This document shows positions 51,238-63,377 of a stretch of DNA of 64,000 bases, one piece after another (the stretch's first letter is position 1; the number at the start of each line of letters is the position of its first letter). The stretch lies in NCBI GenBank assembly GCA_905183005.1, contig CAJJDO010000007.1, positions 799,736 through 863,735 on the forward strand. Direction: 5' to 3'. A model generated the notes under the pieces. The model saw only the letters and a program-made list of their open reading frames with translations. It was not told the DNA's origin and made no database searches. A program made the position numbers and the translations under genes. The DNA comes from Paramecium pentaurelia. Lineage: Eukaryota; Ciliophora; Oligohymenophorea; Peniculida; Parameciidae.

Positions 51238-52014
51238 ATGTCAGGATTTTCATTATTAATTTGCTTTATTGCATCCTCAATTATTAATGGAATTTCAATT
51301 TGGTGGGCATTAGTTAAGCTTAGACGTACTTCTTACAGAAAATCAAGGTTACTTTGGTTCTTATCTTAAAATCTTCTACTTGTATTTGAATATTTAATAT
51401 ATTTTAGATAGTAATTTTGTTATATTAAGATTTTAATATTAGTGGATTATTAACAATAGGAATATCATTTGCTCTTTAATTGGTTGGAATATTTCTAGGT
51501 ATGGCCATAGGATCATTAAACATATAAGATGCATATGGAGAATTTAAATAATAATTTTTAGACAATCCTTAAGCAAATTCAATAAAATAATAAATACTTT
51601 TTCATATTTATTATGGACTTTTACCTTTTTTGTCATTAATAAGGGTTAGTCATTAAATTGTATTTAACAAATTATTTAATAACACATTTGATTTGTTATA
51701 TTTTGCATTAATTCAATATTTCTAAACTAAAATAATGACTTATAATGATGAAAGTAGCTTAAAATCAAATTGGGGAATTAAAAGTATGAAATTAGCCAAG
51801 TAATATATATGTAATATTATATAATTTTAGATCACCAATGTATTATTTATTGATATATTAATGTATAATATCATTGAACAGAGTAGAATCATTTGATTTT
51901 AATAATATAAAAAATATTGCATTATGTGATTTCATGATATTTGTAGTATCAAATGGAGCAGTTGGATTATCATCAATTTTAGTCTAAAAGTATTTATAAG
52001 AATAAAAAAAATGA
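51238..52014 (+). CDS. Multi-pass membrane protein, unknown
   Basis: Introns 51382-51407 (26 nt) and 51800-51830 (31 nt) leave 240 codons, 239 residues. Hydrophobic segments, in order: FSLLICFIASSIINGISIWW (about 3-22), LLLIVILLYQ, LLTIGISFALQLVGIFLGMA, ILFHIYYGLLPFLSLI, MYYLLIYQCII and FMIFVVSNGAVGLSSIL. This predicts five or six membrane passes. I do not recognise the family. The chosen ATG is the first that leads straight into the first membrane helix; an upstream start with another intron cannot be excluded. Confidence 0.7.
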
Positions 52015-52264
52015 AAAGAATTTATATTATTGTACATTAAAATAATTAATATTAATTAATCTTTAAAACTGTTTTGAATTAAGATTAAATAATATAGATC
52101 TAGTGAATTAATTATTCTAAAGATAAAACTATTTAAAAAAAACATTTGATATTACAATCAATATTATAAAATAATAAAAAAAATAGTTAAAATACTAAAC
52201 AATATAATCATACAATTATATATTGAGGTACTTTTGAATTTGCAGAATGATAATTATTATAAAC

Positions 52265-52738
52265 TCAAACTTCCTAACATATTCCTTAAGTAGGAGTTAC
52301 TAATTCTTAGAGATTATGGGATGTTTATTAAAAATTAAACCCTTCTTAGTCTTTTGAATTTAATGATTATTATTTTTCAGCAAGAGTTGAATTCTTCATA
52401 CTCTCATTTTCATTTTCATTTTCACTATCTGCATCAAATTAAAATGCTGCCTCTTAATCTTATTATTTTATTTTCTTTGGTTTAGATTTAGTATTTTTGC
52501 TGACTGTAACTGTTGTCTTAGAAGTTTTCATTTTTATATTTTACTTCTGATTAGTTTTTTCTTAAAAATTATGTTAAACTACTTATTCACAGAAACTTAT
52601 TGGCTAATCAGAAAATATCTATCCTAAACCTTAATTTTAGATTGTCAGTGGTTTGTTTCTATAAAATTTTCTCAAATATAATCCTACAAAAGTTAGAAGC
52701 AAAAAGATCAAAATGACAATAAATAGAGTTTACAACAT
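52265..52738 (-). CDS. Single-pass membrane protein with disordered tail
   Basis: Intronless frame of 158 codons, 157 residues. Residues 4-21 (TLFIVILIFLLLTFVGLY) form a strong N-terminal membrane anchor followed by a basic RKFYRNK, so the tail should face the cytosol. The tail is Lys/Ser-rich (KTSKTTVTVSKNTKSKPKK), then acidic (DSENENENES) and Gln/Ser-rich. No enzyme motif is seen. Its start lies 13 bp from the end of the large coiled-coil gene on the same strand. Confidence 0.7.
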
Positions 52739-52750
52739 TATTTATATATT

Positions 52751-55700
52751 TCAATTAAATTCTTAGTCTTAATATTTTGATGCAACCATCCTTGAATTTA
52801 ATGTGGTTGTTTGGACTACTCGTTTTACATAGTTACCATCATCAACTTTATTCATAACTGATTCCCTAGTCTAAATAGTAATAAAATTATTTACCCTAAA
52901 CATTGATTCATTTTTCATTCCTTCATAAGCTTAATCATATTTGGCTTTAACTTAATCATATAATTATGTAAGTTTCTAATTTTCTGAATTACATTAATGC
53001 AATTATTACTCAAGTTTTATAACAAGTGCTTTTTATTATTAAAGTTAATATTGCAAATCTTCATTTTATCTTCTTAATTTATCTATTTCTTCATTCTATA
53101 CTATAATTTTAGCTTCAAATCCTTTAATTTAATTTTGAAGTTTTTAATTTTCAATTTTGAGCATATCTGTTTCATTTTTTTGTTTATCTCCTGTAGTCTA
53201 TCTAGTTCTTGCAAAATTATATGCTTCTTCAACTTCATTTTCTTTAGTTTTTAAATCTTCCTTTAAATTTTCAATTTCCCTTTTCATCTTTTACACTTCA
53301 GCTTTATCTTTAAGACCTTATTAACTTAATGAAAAGTTTTTAGCTGTTAATTCATCTCTCTCCTATTTCATAGTTTAATAATCTACTAAAGATACAGTTT
53401 ATGTTTCAAATTTCAATCTAAATTCTTCCAATTATCCAATTCTAATATTATTTTATTCTTCTAATTTTCTATTCTCTTCTAATAAATGTTATTCAGATGA
53501 TAATAAAGAATCATATTTAGTTTGTAATAATTTTAATTATGATTCTAAACTATCTCTTAATGCTTAAAATTTTAATTCATTATCATTAGTATCTAATTTA
53601 AATTTTTATAATAATTATATTTCTATTGTTAAACTTTAAATTTGTTATTATATTATAACATATTTATCTTAAAGATCATTATATTCTCTTTAAATATCTT
53701 CATAACTATTCTCTAATTAATCATGTTTAATTTATAATTAAGATAATCTTTATTCTGTTTCTTATTTTGATTTTTTCAATTAATTAAGTTGAAATTCTAA
53801 TTTTTATTATAAATCTTCTTTTTCTTATTATAATTCTCTTTCTCTTTCTTCATGTTAATCAGATAATTAAGTAAGTTTCATTTTCCATAATTTTTCATCT
53901 TCTTAATTTTATTTTTTTGATTAATCTATTGCATTATTTAATTTTTATAATTTCATATTAGTATTTTATTCTAATTCACTATATTTAGTATCTCTTTCTT
54001 CAATTTCATGAGTCATTTAAATTACTTATCTCTCTAAATCAGAAATTCTTTATTTTAATTAATTAATTTATTAATTAGCATTTTTTATTTATTTATCTTT
54101 TTCTTGAATATTTCCTTATAATTATTCTTATTATTATTATGAATTCATATAAAATTCATTATATTCATTAGTTAAATCATCATGTTATTATGTTACTATT
54201 GATAATTTCTATTCTAAATCTTATTTTAATTTAAGTAATTATTCATATTATAATTATAAATCCTTTAATTATGATTTTAATTTTTCTTTATCTCTTTCTT
54301 AATTTTTAATTTCTAACTTTAATTATTCTAATTCTTCTTAAAGTGATTCTAATTATTAATTTAAATCAGATCCTTTATTTTCTTCAAATTTAATTCTAAT
54401 TTCATATTCTTAAATCTATTTCTAAAAGAGTTGAATTTACCTTTGTAAATCTTTATTAGTATTTTATAATTTTAACATATTTTCATTTAAATTATTTTCA
54501 TTTTGTTCATACTCTAATTGCATTTCTGAAATTCTTTCTTTTAATTCATTTATTGTTTAAGTCATCTATTAAATTTATTTTTAAAATTAATTTTTTTGTT
54601 ATTATGATTCTTATTATAAACTCTAATATAATTATTATAATTTGCTAAGTTAAATATCTAATTATGAAATTGAAGTATTTGAATTTTCTTCCATAGTCTT
54701 AATAGTTTATTTTAATTAAGATATTTCATTTTCTCTTTCTTTTATTGTTTATTTAAGTTTTTCTTTTTCCTTTTCTGAATTTTTTAATTGTGTTGTAAAT
54801 TAAGACTATTATTATTAAAGTTATTATTGTAATTGATTAATCTATAATTCTAATTGTGTAATTTATTCACTATAACTTTCAGTTGTTTATTATAATGTTC
54901 TTTTTAATTGTAATAATTCATTTTCTTTGTCTTTTAGTCTCTTTTCCAATAATTAAAATTATTATTGATAATCTTATGTGATTAAATTATATTCTTCCTT
55001 TTCTTTATCTAATTCATTTTTAAGATTATTAATATCATTTGCTCCTTATGTTAATTTTTATTTTAATTATTTAATTTCATTTTCATATAATTCATTTTTC
55101 TTAGATACACTATTTTATAATTATTATTATTGTTCTAATAATTAAGAATATTATTATTTTGATGCTTCTAATTAATATTACAATTCATCAAGACTTTACT
55201 AAGATTTACTAATTTAATATAATAAAAATACCCTGATATTTATTACATTTATGTTTTAAGACGATTAATCTCTAAATTTAAATTAGTTATTTATTATTCA
55301 TACTATTATCTCATCTATTCATATTCTAATTATAATTAATTTAATTAATTTTGCAATTAAGAATTTTAGTTTTTTTGATTTTCCAATTCACTTTTAATTC
55401 TATTCAATATAGACTCTAATTCTTATTTTTATTATTATAATTTTATAATTTGATCTCTAGAATTAGTTTATAATTCAGTATAAGCTTTTTCAGATGTATT
55501 TTTATGATCTCTAATTTATATTGTGAATGATTCAAATTATTATTTAATTTTTTATCTTTCTAAATCAAGTTATTTAGTTAATTCATCTATTCTCTATTAT
55601 TTCTATTTCAATTCTAATTTTAATTATTCTATCATTTCTTCTCTTTCTTATAATTACAATTATAAATTCTATAATTTTAATTCATATGATAATTTTAATT

Positions 55701-56785
55701 CATTTGATCCTTTTTATAAATTTTATTATCTTAAATTAAACTAAGAATACATTTCATATTAATACTTAATTTTCAAATTAATGTTAACGATCTTCTAATT
55801 ATTATACATGAGATTCTTCAATAAATTTCATTTTCTTATTAATCTTCAAAATCTTAATATTCAATCTTTCTATTTCATTATAAGCCAGAAATACTCTTAA
55901 TAAATATTAAAAATAAAGAATTACTGATGTGATAATTGTAATTATTATGTCATCTTTTCTTCTTCCAATTATTCTGTATATTCTTAATTTTCCTTTAATT
56001 AATTAGATATAAGAGTAATCTTCTCAATCTATTTATAATTATTTGTATATACATATTCTTCAATTTCTTATTTAGACGAATGAACTAATTAATCATATTT
56101 TGAAGTACTAATTTATAATTATTTTTAAAGATCCTACATTTTTTCAAAAAATTATCTCTCCTATCCTTTTTAACTCATTCTAATAATCATAAAGTTAATT
56201 ATTATTACAATTATAAAGTAAGTGAATCTATCTACCTCTATAAATCCTCATAACCAGACATATGATCAATAGAGGTAACTTTCTATAATTACTCTTCTAA
56301 TTCTACAATCCTTTATTTTAGTAATTTTATTTGTATCTCTAAATCATTTTTCTCTAAATTGAAATCTCTCTACATTCCTGTTTATTATCTTTCAATAGTT
56401 GATTACTTTAAATACTCAAAATGCTATCTATTAATATATTTGAAAAAACATACTTTTACAAAGTTAGTTTCCTTTCTGCTTCTGTTTATTAAGCTATTAA
56501 CGACTCTTCAAGCATTTTAATACGTGCTTCTAATTAAGTGACATAGATTTAGACTCTTTCTAATTCTCTTATTTGTTTGTTATTCTCTTGAATAGCAGTT
56601 TCCTTCTCAAGGTTTGTTTTACTGAGTTGCATTTTTAGTTGTCTTATTTATTCTCTCATTTATTATACAGATTATTAATCTCTATTAAAAAGACCTGATT
56701 ATGTGTTATCTGTCTATTTATTTAGATTGATAGAAGGTGAAAACAATGAATAAGGTTCCTTTTCATTGGGATTTTATTTATACAT
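52751..56785 (-). CDS. Giant coiled-coil protein, about 1,300 residues
   Basis: Starts MYKQNPNEKEPYSLFSPSIN and continues almost without break as Gln/Glu/Leu/Asn/Lys heptads to the end (VVQTTTLNSRMVASKYQDQ). Several short introns are visible because the coiled-coil pattern changes frame and then resumes; examples lie near 56440-56470, 55900-55930, 55745-55770 and 55215-55240. I did not place every one, so the exact length is uncertain. Plus-strand T-rich frames in this block are shadows. The protein would be a long rod, as in centriolar, basal-body or Golgi golgin-type scaffolds; the sequence alone does not choose between these. It is divergent from the ULK-like kinase, with about 185 bp between starts. 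Confidence 0.75.
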
Positions 56786-56970
56786 TAAATTTAATTCTTA
56801 TAAAATTAAAAGAAGAATTAAATAAAAAAGTAATATTAGAATTACATTTTTTTAAATTCATTTTTTATTGATGTTATGTTCCACATAAATAGACATATTC
56901 AATAATTTATAATCATAAATTGATAAATTGTTTGGATTATATTATTAAAATAAATTAATATAGAATACGA

Positions 56971-58365
56971 ATGTCAAAAAAGACTGTAGGATAAAAATAC
57001 GAATACGAACTTTAAAATAGATTGGGATAAGGAGCATTTGCTGAAGTGTACAAAGGCAAAAACAAAGTGACAGGTGAAATAGTTGCTATTAAAGTTATTA
57101 AAAGATCACTTTTGGCAAAATATGGGTATGATAATATTACTATTTATTTAAAGAGATGACATTCTCAAATAAATTCATCAGGAAGTCAGTATATTGTAAT
57201 CTTTGATGCTTTCAATGAGAAAGACTTTGTGTCCATTCATAAATAAAATTTATGAATGTCTTGAAACCTCAAATAACATATATATAGTTTTAGAATTTTG
57301 CAATCAAGGAACCTTACTTGATAAAATAAAAAAGACTCGTAAGCTTCCTGAAGATGAGGCCATATTTGTGTTCTTCTAATTAGTATAAGCCTTAGATTTT
57401 TTGTGTGACAATAATATTGCACATAGAGACATCAAACCTGAGAATGTTTTTATCAAAGATGGTGTATATAAATTAGGAGATTTTGGATTTGCAGGTCAAA
57501 AATCATTATACAATACTCATTTAGGAACATATCCATATATGGCTCCTGAATTTTTTAATTCTAATTAATATGATGGAAATCAAGTAGATATTTGGGCATT
57601 AGGATTATTATTTCATGAGATTCTCTTTGGAGAGATCTACTTTATTGGAAATAGTCAATATGAAGTGTCTCAAAAGATCTTAAGTAAATAATACACATTA
57701 GGATCTCAACATTAATGTTGTAAAGAGATTAGGGATTTATTACCAAGAATGATAGAGAAAGATAAATCAAAGGTAAATTATAATAAATATTATTTATATA
57801 GCGTATAACAGCTAAATAGATATTGGAATTACCAATATTTTAGAAATATAAGAAAGATAATAGATATTTGGAGATTGAAGAGAAGGAGAGACAATTTTGG
57901 TAGTAATTCTTAAAGAGTGAGAATAGTCAAACTGAAGAAGACATAAAAAAGGCATAAAAGGAAGAAGAAGAGAGATAACGTAAAGAAGAAGTAGAGAAAT
58001 AAAGATTGGCATTGGAGAAATTATAAAGAGAAGAAAATTAGAAAAGAGAGAGAATTAATTAATAGATATTAAAGATTATTGATATAATCAATGATATGAG
58101 AAATGGCATAATGATAATTATCAAATTATGTGAATTTCTTTAAAATAATTTCAGTGAAGTTTGTAGATATGATATATTCTACATACTTAAACAAGGATAT
58201 TAATAATAACATATTTTAAAAGAGAAATTAGATAGAGCTGATATATTAACTAAATAGGATCATGTAGATTTTGAGGGAATTGATTTAGATGTTTGGGATT
58301 ACTTTTATCAAGATCAAAAGTTTTAATTATATTTATATTAATAGTGTATAATGTTTGATAATTGA
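56971..58365 (+). CDS. ULK/ATG1-like protein kinase
   Basis: Introns 57126-57153 (28 nt) and 57773-57801 (29 nt) leave 446 codons, 445 residues. Kinase motifs: RLGQGAFAEVYKGK (glycine loop), IVAIKVI (lysine), IVLEFCNQGTL (hinge), HRDIKPENVF, LGDFGFAGQ, GTYPYMAPEFF and DIWALGLLFHEI. The glycine loop and FGFA form resemble ATG1/ULK kinases, which start autophagy, although ciliates have many such genes with other roles. After the kinase domain (about residue 275) comes a highly charged helix with RQRKEEVEKQR-type repeats and then a helical C-terminal part. The next gene begins 9 bp after the stop. Confidence 0.9.
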
Positions 58366-58373
58366 TATTGAAC

Positions 58374-58766
58374 ATGATAGAAATCAAGTTAGAAAATCAT
58401 ATATTAGTCAATTTAATTATTTAAACAATTGGACTAGTAGCAAATACAATAATTATTTATTAGAATTCTAATCAGTATTATCTTGAATAGATATATTAGA
58501 TTGGAGATCTAGATATTACAGGTGGAATTCCTTTAGAATTGTATCTAAATTAGTTGGCTTCTACGATTACATTTTTAAAAAATGAAGAATCTAAACAAAG
58601 TGATAATGGAATTAAATTATTGTTAAAGAAGGCAATTATTTGGATTTTTGTTGTGGCTTACTACAAAGAATTGATTTCTGGAAATAAAGTTAATATATCC
58701 AAGTTCTTAAGAAGCATTGATAGTGACGAACCTGAAGAAATGAAAAAATGCTTATATTCATAATGA
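58374..58766 (+). CDS. Small unknown protein, 130 residues
   Basis: Uninterrupted frame of 131 codons ending in a Gln codon and TGA. It begins MIEIKLENHILVNLIIQTIG and has two fairly hydrophobic helices (LVNLIIQTIGLVANTIIIY and KAIIWIFVVAYYKELI) separated by a polar loop. The acidic end is DSDEPEEMKK. It could be a small helical membrane-associated protein or a subunit; no family is recognised. It is wedged between two genes with 9 bp upstream and 21 bp downstream, which supports it being a real gene. Confidence 0.6.
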
Positions 58767-58787
58767 TATAGATTATTAAAATATTAA

Positions 58788-60138
58788 ATGGATTAATAAA
58801 ATGATGGCGAAATCAATTTAGGAATTGAAGTTCAAGTGTGTGATCCTATAGTAAAGAAAGATGGTCTTAAAAATTATGTAGTTTACACACTTAAAGGTTC
58901 TGATAAAGATGGCTAATTTGAAGTAGTTCGTCGATTCAATGAATTTGATTGTTTTAGGTATAATTTAAATAATATTTAGAACAACTCTTCAAATACGATG
59001 GCCTGGATGTTATATTCCACCATTACCAATCAAGAAACCAGTTGTAAGTGTTCTAATTTTATCAAAAGGGAAATATGGATTAAAAGTTTATTGATGAAAG
59101 AATGCATTATCTTAATCTCTTTATGATGAAGATGGCAACCATCCATCATTTATGGTATTCTGATGAATGTAAACTTTTCATTAAAGGTAATGGTGATATT
59201 GAAAAAGTATATATATTCATATTATCTTTAGTAATTACTAGCATAATAAAAACCAACTCCAGGTGATATCATTTATAAATATGAAACAGTATTCAAAGAT
59301 TTTTCAGGAAAAGAAATTAATGATCAATTACTATCTAAGATTGGGAATTTCTCTATGTTCTTAAAGAGGATTCAACCATAATTAGAAACATTTTAATAAT
59401 AAGCAAAATTACTTGTTTAATCAAGGTAGACATTTTTAATATTTATACTAGAATTCAATGTTAAGAAAATATGAATCTTTTATTAGATTATTTAATGCCA
59501 GAATATGAAAAGAATTGTTTAACTGAATATGTTGTAAATCCTGAAAATAAACTTGTATTTGTTTAACATAATACAGAGTTATACTAATAATATGTTTTAA
59601 CATTTATAATTATTAGCGAACAGCAAATGAAAAGAGTGCTATTGATAATTTTGCATTGTCTATTAAAATAGAAACAAGAGATATTGATGCTGTTCTTGAA
59701 GCTATATAATCAAGAGATAAATATGAATAGATTAAATAAAATTATTTGACTAAATTATGTAGTTTAAGCAATGAGAAAAAAGACATTGAAAATGGTAAAA
59801 CTACATTAAAATCTTTTTTCAATTCAAATAAAGAAGAATTCATATAAAAAACATAGTAATAAATTGATAATGTAAATCTATTCTAATACATATTCACTAG
59901 GTTTAAAAAGAGATTGAATAATTGACTATTTTATGTGATATGATAACTATTATAATAGGGTACTTTATTTTACCAAGATACAAAGTATATTTTCTTATAG
60001 ATTTATTTTAAGTTAGAAAAAGAGAAAAACTATTACTAATTATTAAAACAAATGGCACAGCATCATGTTCATAAAGCATAAGCAGAAAGAAACTATTGGT
60101 TAGATTTAGATAAAAATCAAATGTTCATGGAAGTCTGA
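58788..60138 (+). CDS. PX-domain sorting nexin-like protein
   Basis: The N-terminal PX domain is clear: VYTLKGSD, VVRRFNEFDCFR, WPGCYIPPLPIKKP (the PPLP loop), IDERMHYLNLFMMKM. PX domains bind phosphatidylinositol 3-phosphate on endosomes. After it comes a helical region that looks like a BAR domain, as in SNX1/2-type retromer nexins, ending YWLDLDKNQMFMEV. Introns at 58958-58979, 59044-59068, 59207-59231, 59426-59451, 59594-59616 and 59872-59900 are well supported. One more junction between 59905 and 59990 is needed to keep the frame and I could not fix it; a 43-nt intron there would work but is long for this genome. Confidence 0.87.
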
Positions 60139-60230
60139 ATTGATATATATATATATATATATCTATATAAATAGAATAACAATTGATATAATCAAATAGA
60201 AATTCGACAATAAATATGCAATTATTCAAC

Positions 60231-60836
60231 TCATAATGATATTTGTGGTGAATCTGCTTCTTCAAATATAATATCTTCATCTTCCTATTCACTTGATTCT
60301 TTCCTAGGAGGAATACCATTTCTCTTTTTAGGAATCACTCCCTCTTTGTGGTAATTATGTATATGCATGACCAATAAACGATGTGATTAGAAATCTTTGT
60401 TACAAATTGAACAATTATAAATTTAATAATTATTAGCATGCTTTTTAAGAACATGAGCTGTTACGTAAGTGAGAATATTCTAAAACTTACAAAATGGACA
60501 ATGAGCTAGTTTCTCTCTAGCCTCTCCTCTTGAATAACGAAATCCATCTGTTATTACAATAAATCTATAAATTTGCTACCTCAAAGTTCTGTAATAATAT
60601 TAATTGTGAGCTGCCATTACTTCTTCAAAAGTTTCTGCTTTCACACATTCCATTGCTCTCCACTATCGAAATTATTCAACTGTCTTGATTATGAACTCTT
60701 TGCTTTGTCGATGATTCAGATGTTTATCAGAGATTTCCATCTAATATGGAACCAATTCTTTAAATTCCTCAGGGATGGAATCTACTACTTGAGTTAATTA
60801 AGGTAAAATCTCTTTCATCTCCTATTTTCCTTACAT
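60231..60836 (-). CDS. Two-finger C2H2 zinc-finger protein
   Basis: Intronless frame of 202 codons, 201 residues, starting MQGKQEMKEILPQLTQ. Residues 1-105 are helical and charged (PEEFKELVPYQMEISDKHL). Two C2H2 fingers follow: CPFCKFQNILTYVTAHVLKKH and CSICNKDFQSHRLLVMHIHNYH-type spacing (C-x2-C-x11/12-H-x4-H). The tail has a basic PKKRNG, a possible nuclear-localisation signal, then an acidic end (EQEDEDIIFEEADS). RNA or DNA binding in the nucleus is likely from the domain type. A 64-codon frame upstream (60769-60963) overlaps in another phase; the chosen ATG starts the phase that carries the fingers. Confidence 0.8.
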
Positions 60837-61134
60837 CTATTATAAGTTCTACAAAGCCTATTGCAAGAGTTAGATTGTATGATTCAGCAAATTCATTAAA
60901 ATAAAATACTCGTATAATCCATTTTGAATTTGGTTGCTTATTTATAATTTCTAAATTATTCATATTACTAATTGTGTATTAGTTTTAACATTAATAAGAT
61001 AATTAAAACTCCCTCGTTTTGATAGAAACTTAATAGACATACTAATTTAAATACAATCAATAAATGTGTAAAATTTATTAATAATCTTAAAAGCCATATT
61101 TGAAATTATATGTCTAATTTTTACTATATATATA

Positions 61135-62137
61135 TCATTTATTATTGTTGAAATTTTCTGGAAGCTTTACTCTAATATCATTCTCTAAGATCTACTTTAG
61201 ACATTCTATTGCAAAATCTGATTCTCCTTTACTAAGGTATTCATTTAAATTCTTCACTAATTGTTTTTTATCATCTTCATTTCTTACTATGACAGGCTGA
61301 TACTACTAAATAATATGAATTTTCTTATACTTTTTGAGTAGAAAACTATTTTACAGGTTATTAAATAGGAGGGATCATAATATTTGGGGCATTAGAAGGC
61401 ATTGAACTATTGCCTTATAAATCTTAATTTTTCTGTAGTAAAGGTGACGGCACTTAAGGATTCTAATTTTAAAATATATGGTTATTTTGATTTTAACCTG
61501 TTTAAATAAATGGTTAATTATTATTGAAATTCAGATTCTGATTTGGTAATTGTTTTTGAGTATTTTATTAGAAATTTAATTATTAGAAATTTAAAAAGTT
61601 TTAATTATTGGGTTAAAATGTTTAATTATTATTATTCAACTATTGATCAATATTTTGGTTTGGAATTTTTTAGACTTAAGCTTAAACCAATGCTGGTTTT
61701 TAAAAATTCTATTAATTCTATAAATTCTATTAATTCTATAAATTCTATTAAATAGTATTTCCTTATGGTTATGATCCTGACTACATTTATTGCATTCCAG
61801 AGGATGGAGGCTAAATTTAAACACCTATGGGAGCTGGAAGTTAATTTTTATTGATTTAGATAAATTAATTTACAGGTTAGTTTATTTGTTGTTAAAAGGT
61901 TTGTGGGTTTTAATTTGGAAGTTGCTGAGGTTTTATAATTGGAATTTGATTTGGAATTTGCTGAAAGTTTTAAACTTGCTGAAAGTTTTAATTTTGAAAT
62001 TGCTGAAAGTTTTGATTCTGGAATTGCTGAAAGTTTTGATTCTGGAATTGCTGAGGGTTTTGATTCTGGAATTGCTGAAATTGGTTATTGTTTTAATTTG
62101 GAATTGACTTTTAATTCTATTAAGGTAAATTATTCAT
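61135..62137 (-). CDS. Q/N-rich prion-like protein
   Basis: One intron (61306-61330, 25 nt) leaves 326 codons, 325 residues. The first 280 residues are almost pure Gln/Asn/Phe/Pro, including repeats of QFQNQNFQ type (about residues 20-60) and QNLQNQ (about 135-150). The intron marks a change to an ordinary helical C-terminus (QLVKNLNEYLSKGESDFAIE). Composition is that of a prion-like, condensate-forming domain attached to a small folded end. Most of the glutamines use TAA/TAG or CAG/CAA mixes, so the gene is invisible under the standard code. Plus-strand Leu- and Phe/Glu-rich frames here are shadows. No known family is assigned. It is divergent from the WD40 gene with 76 bp between starts. 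Confidence 0.8.
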
Positions 62138-62213
62138 TATAAATAATAATGAAATACTTTATAATATTTCTGTGTATTTATATATATATATTATTAATAA
62201 TAATAAAATTGAA

Positions 62214-63373
62214 ATGAGACCAAAGCCTAGGGCTAATACTAAAGAGCAACAAAATGCTGAAGAATAATAACCTTAACATGTAATCAAAGAGGAGAAACCT
62301 ATCAGTGATAAATATTAGGTGAAATACAATTCAAAAACTCAATTGAGATTGGATGAGAAGGAGAGTTTTGTATTAGGAGTGCCAGGAACTAAAATTTATA
62401 GTGTAAAATGGGATGCTGATGATAAATATATTGCTTGTGCTTGTGAAAATGGAACAGTTAGAATTTTTAATGTAAGGAAAAGGTAACTGTCTTATTTGAT
62501 AAATTCTCTAATGCCTAACATTCCATTTTCATATGTTAAATGGAGACCTTAAGCATAATAATTTAAAACGAGGAACATATTTGTAACTGGAAACACAAAG
62601 GGTGAAGTGTAACATTGGCATATGACTAGTGGAAAATGTTTGGGAACAATGAAGGAAGATAATTCTGATATTTATTGTATAGATTATAATTAAGATGCTA
62701 CAAAATTGGCAGTATGTGGATTAAATCCAATAATACGTATTCATGATGAAGAAAAAAGAGTAGTTGATGTTAGATTAGGAGTTGAATAAACATAACCTCC
62801 AGGTCATAATAATAGAGGTATATTACTTAAATGTTATGTATAATAGTTTATTGTGTCAAATTTCATCCTTAAAATCCTAATATGCTAATATCAGGTGGTT
62901 GGGATTACAGAGTATTAATATGGGATATTAGATAAAAGAAGCCAGAAGCTAATTAGATATATGGTCCATTGATTTGTGGTGATGGTATAGACATGAGAGA
63001 ATCATTTGATGGTTAACAATTATTGACAGCTTCATGGTCATAAGAGAAACAATTATAAACATGGGATTTAAGAACTTGTAAACTTATTTGTAATTTTGAT
63101 TGGAATTCTTAAATAAAGGTTAGCAATCAACCCTGTTAATTGTATAGTGGATAATTCTCAAGATAATTTGATAATCAATTAACATTGGCTGGAGGATCAG
63201 GAGAGAATGAAGTGAGAATATTTGATTCCCAAGATTTTGATAATGCTTAAATATGCATCCATGATCTCTGTAGGGAAGTTAATACTGTAGACTGGGCACA
63301 TAAAGATTCTAGATTTGCATTTTCAGGTGGTGACGGATACTTGAGAATATTTGAAATATAATAAATAAATTGA
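62214..63373 (+). CDS. WD40-repeat protein, 376 residues
   Basis: Intron 62818-62846 (29 nt) leaves 377 codons. After a basic, disordered first 45 residues come WD40 blades: TKIYSVKWDADDKYIACACE with NGTVRIFNV, GNTKGEVQHWHM, IYCIDYNQDATKLAVCGLNP with IIRIHD, VYCVKFHP with RVLIWDI, LLTASWS with LQTWDL, LTLAGGSGENEVRIFD and VDWAHKDSRFAFSGGDGYLR. This is a full propeller of about seven blades. Such proteins act as scaffolds for protein complexes; this one resembles the cilia-associated WD40 proteins of protists but cannot be named. The next gene starts 5 bp after its stop. Confidence 0.88.
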
Positions 63374-63377
63374 TTTA

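Noticed and set aside
60769..60963. 64-codon minus-strand frame beginning MNNLEIINKQ
   Set aside because: It overlaps the zinc-finger gene's start in another phase and no intron of normal size joins it to the finger frame.
61790..62142. Leu-rich and Phe/Glu/Ser-rich repeat frames on the plus strand
   Set aside because: They are antisense to the Q/N-rich gene, whose minus-strand frame is longer, has a proper intron and an ordinary C-terminus.
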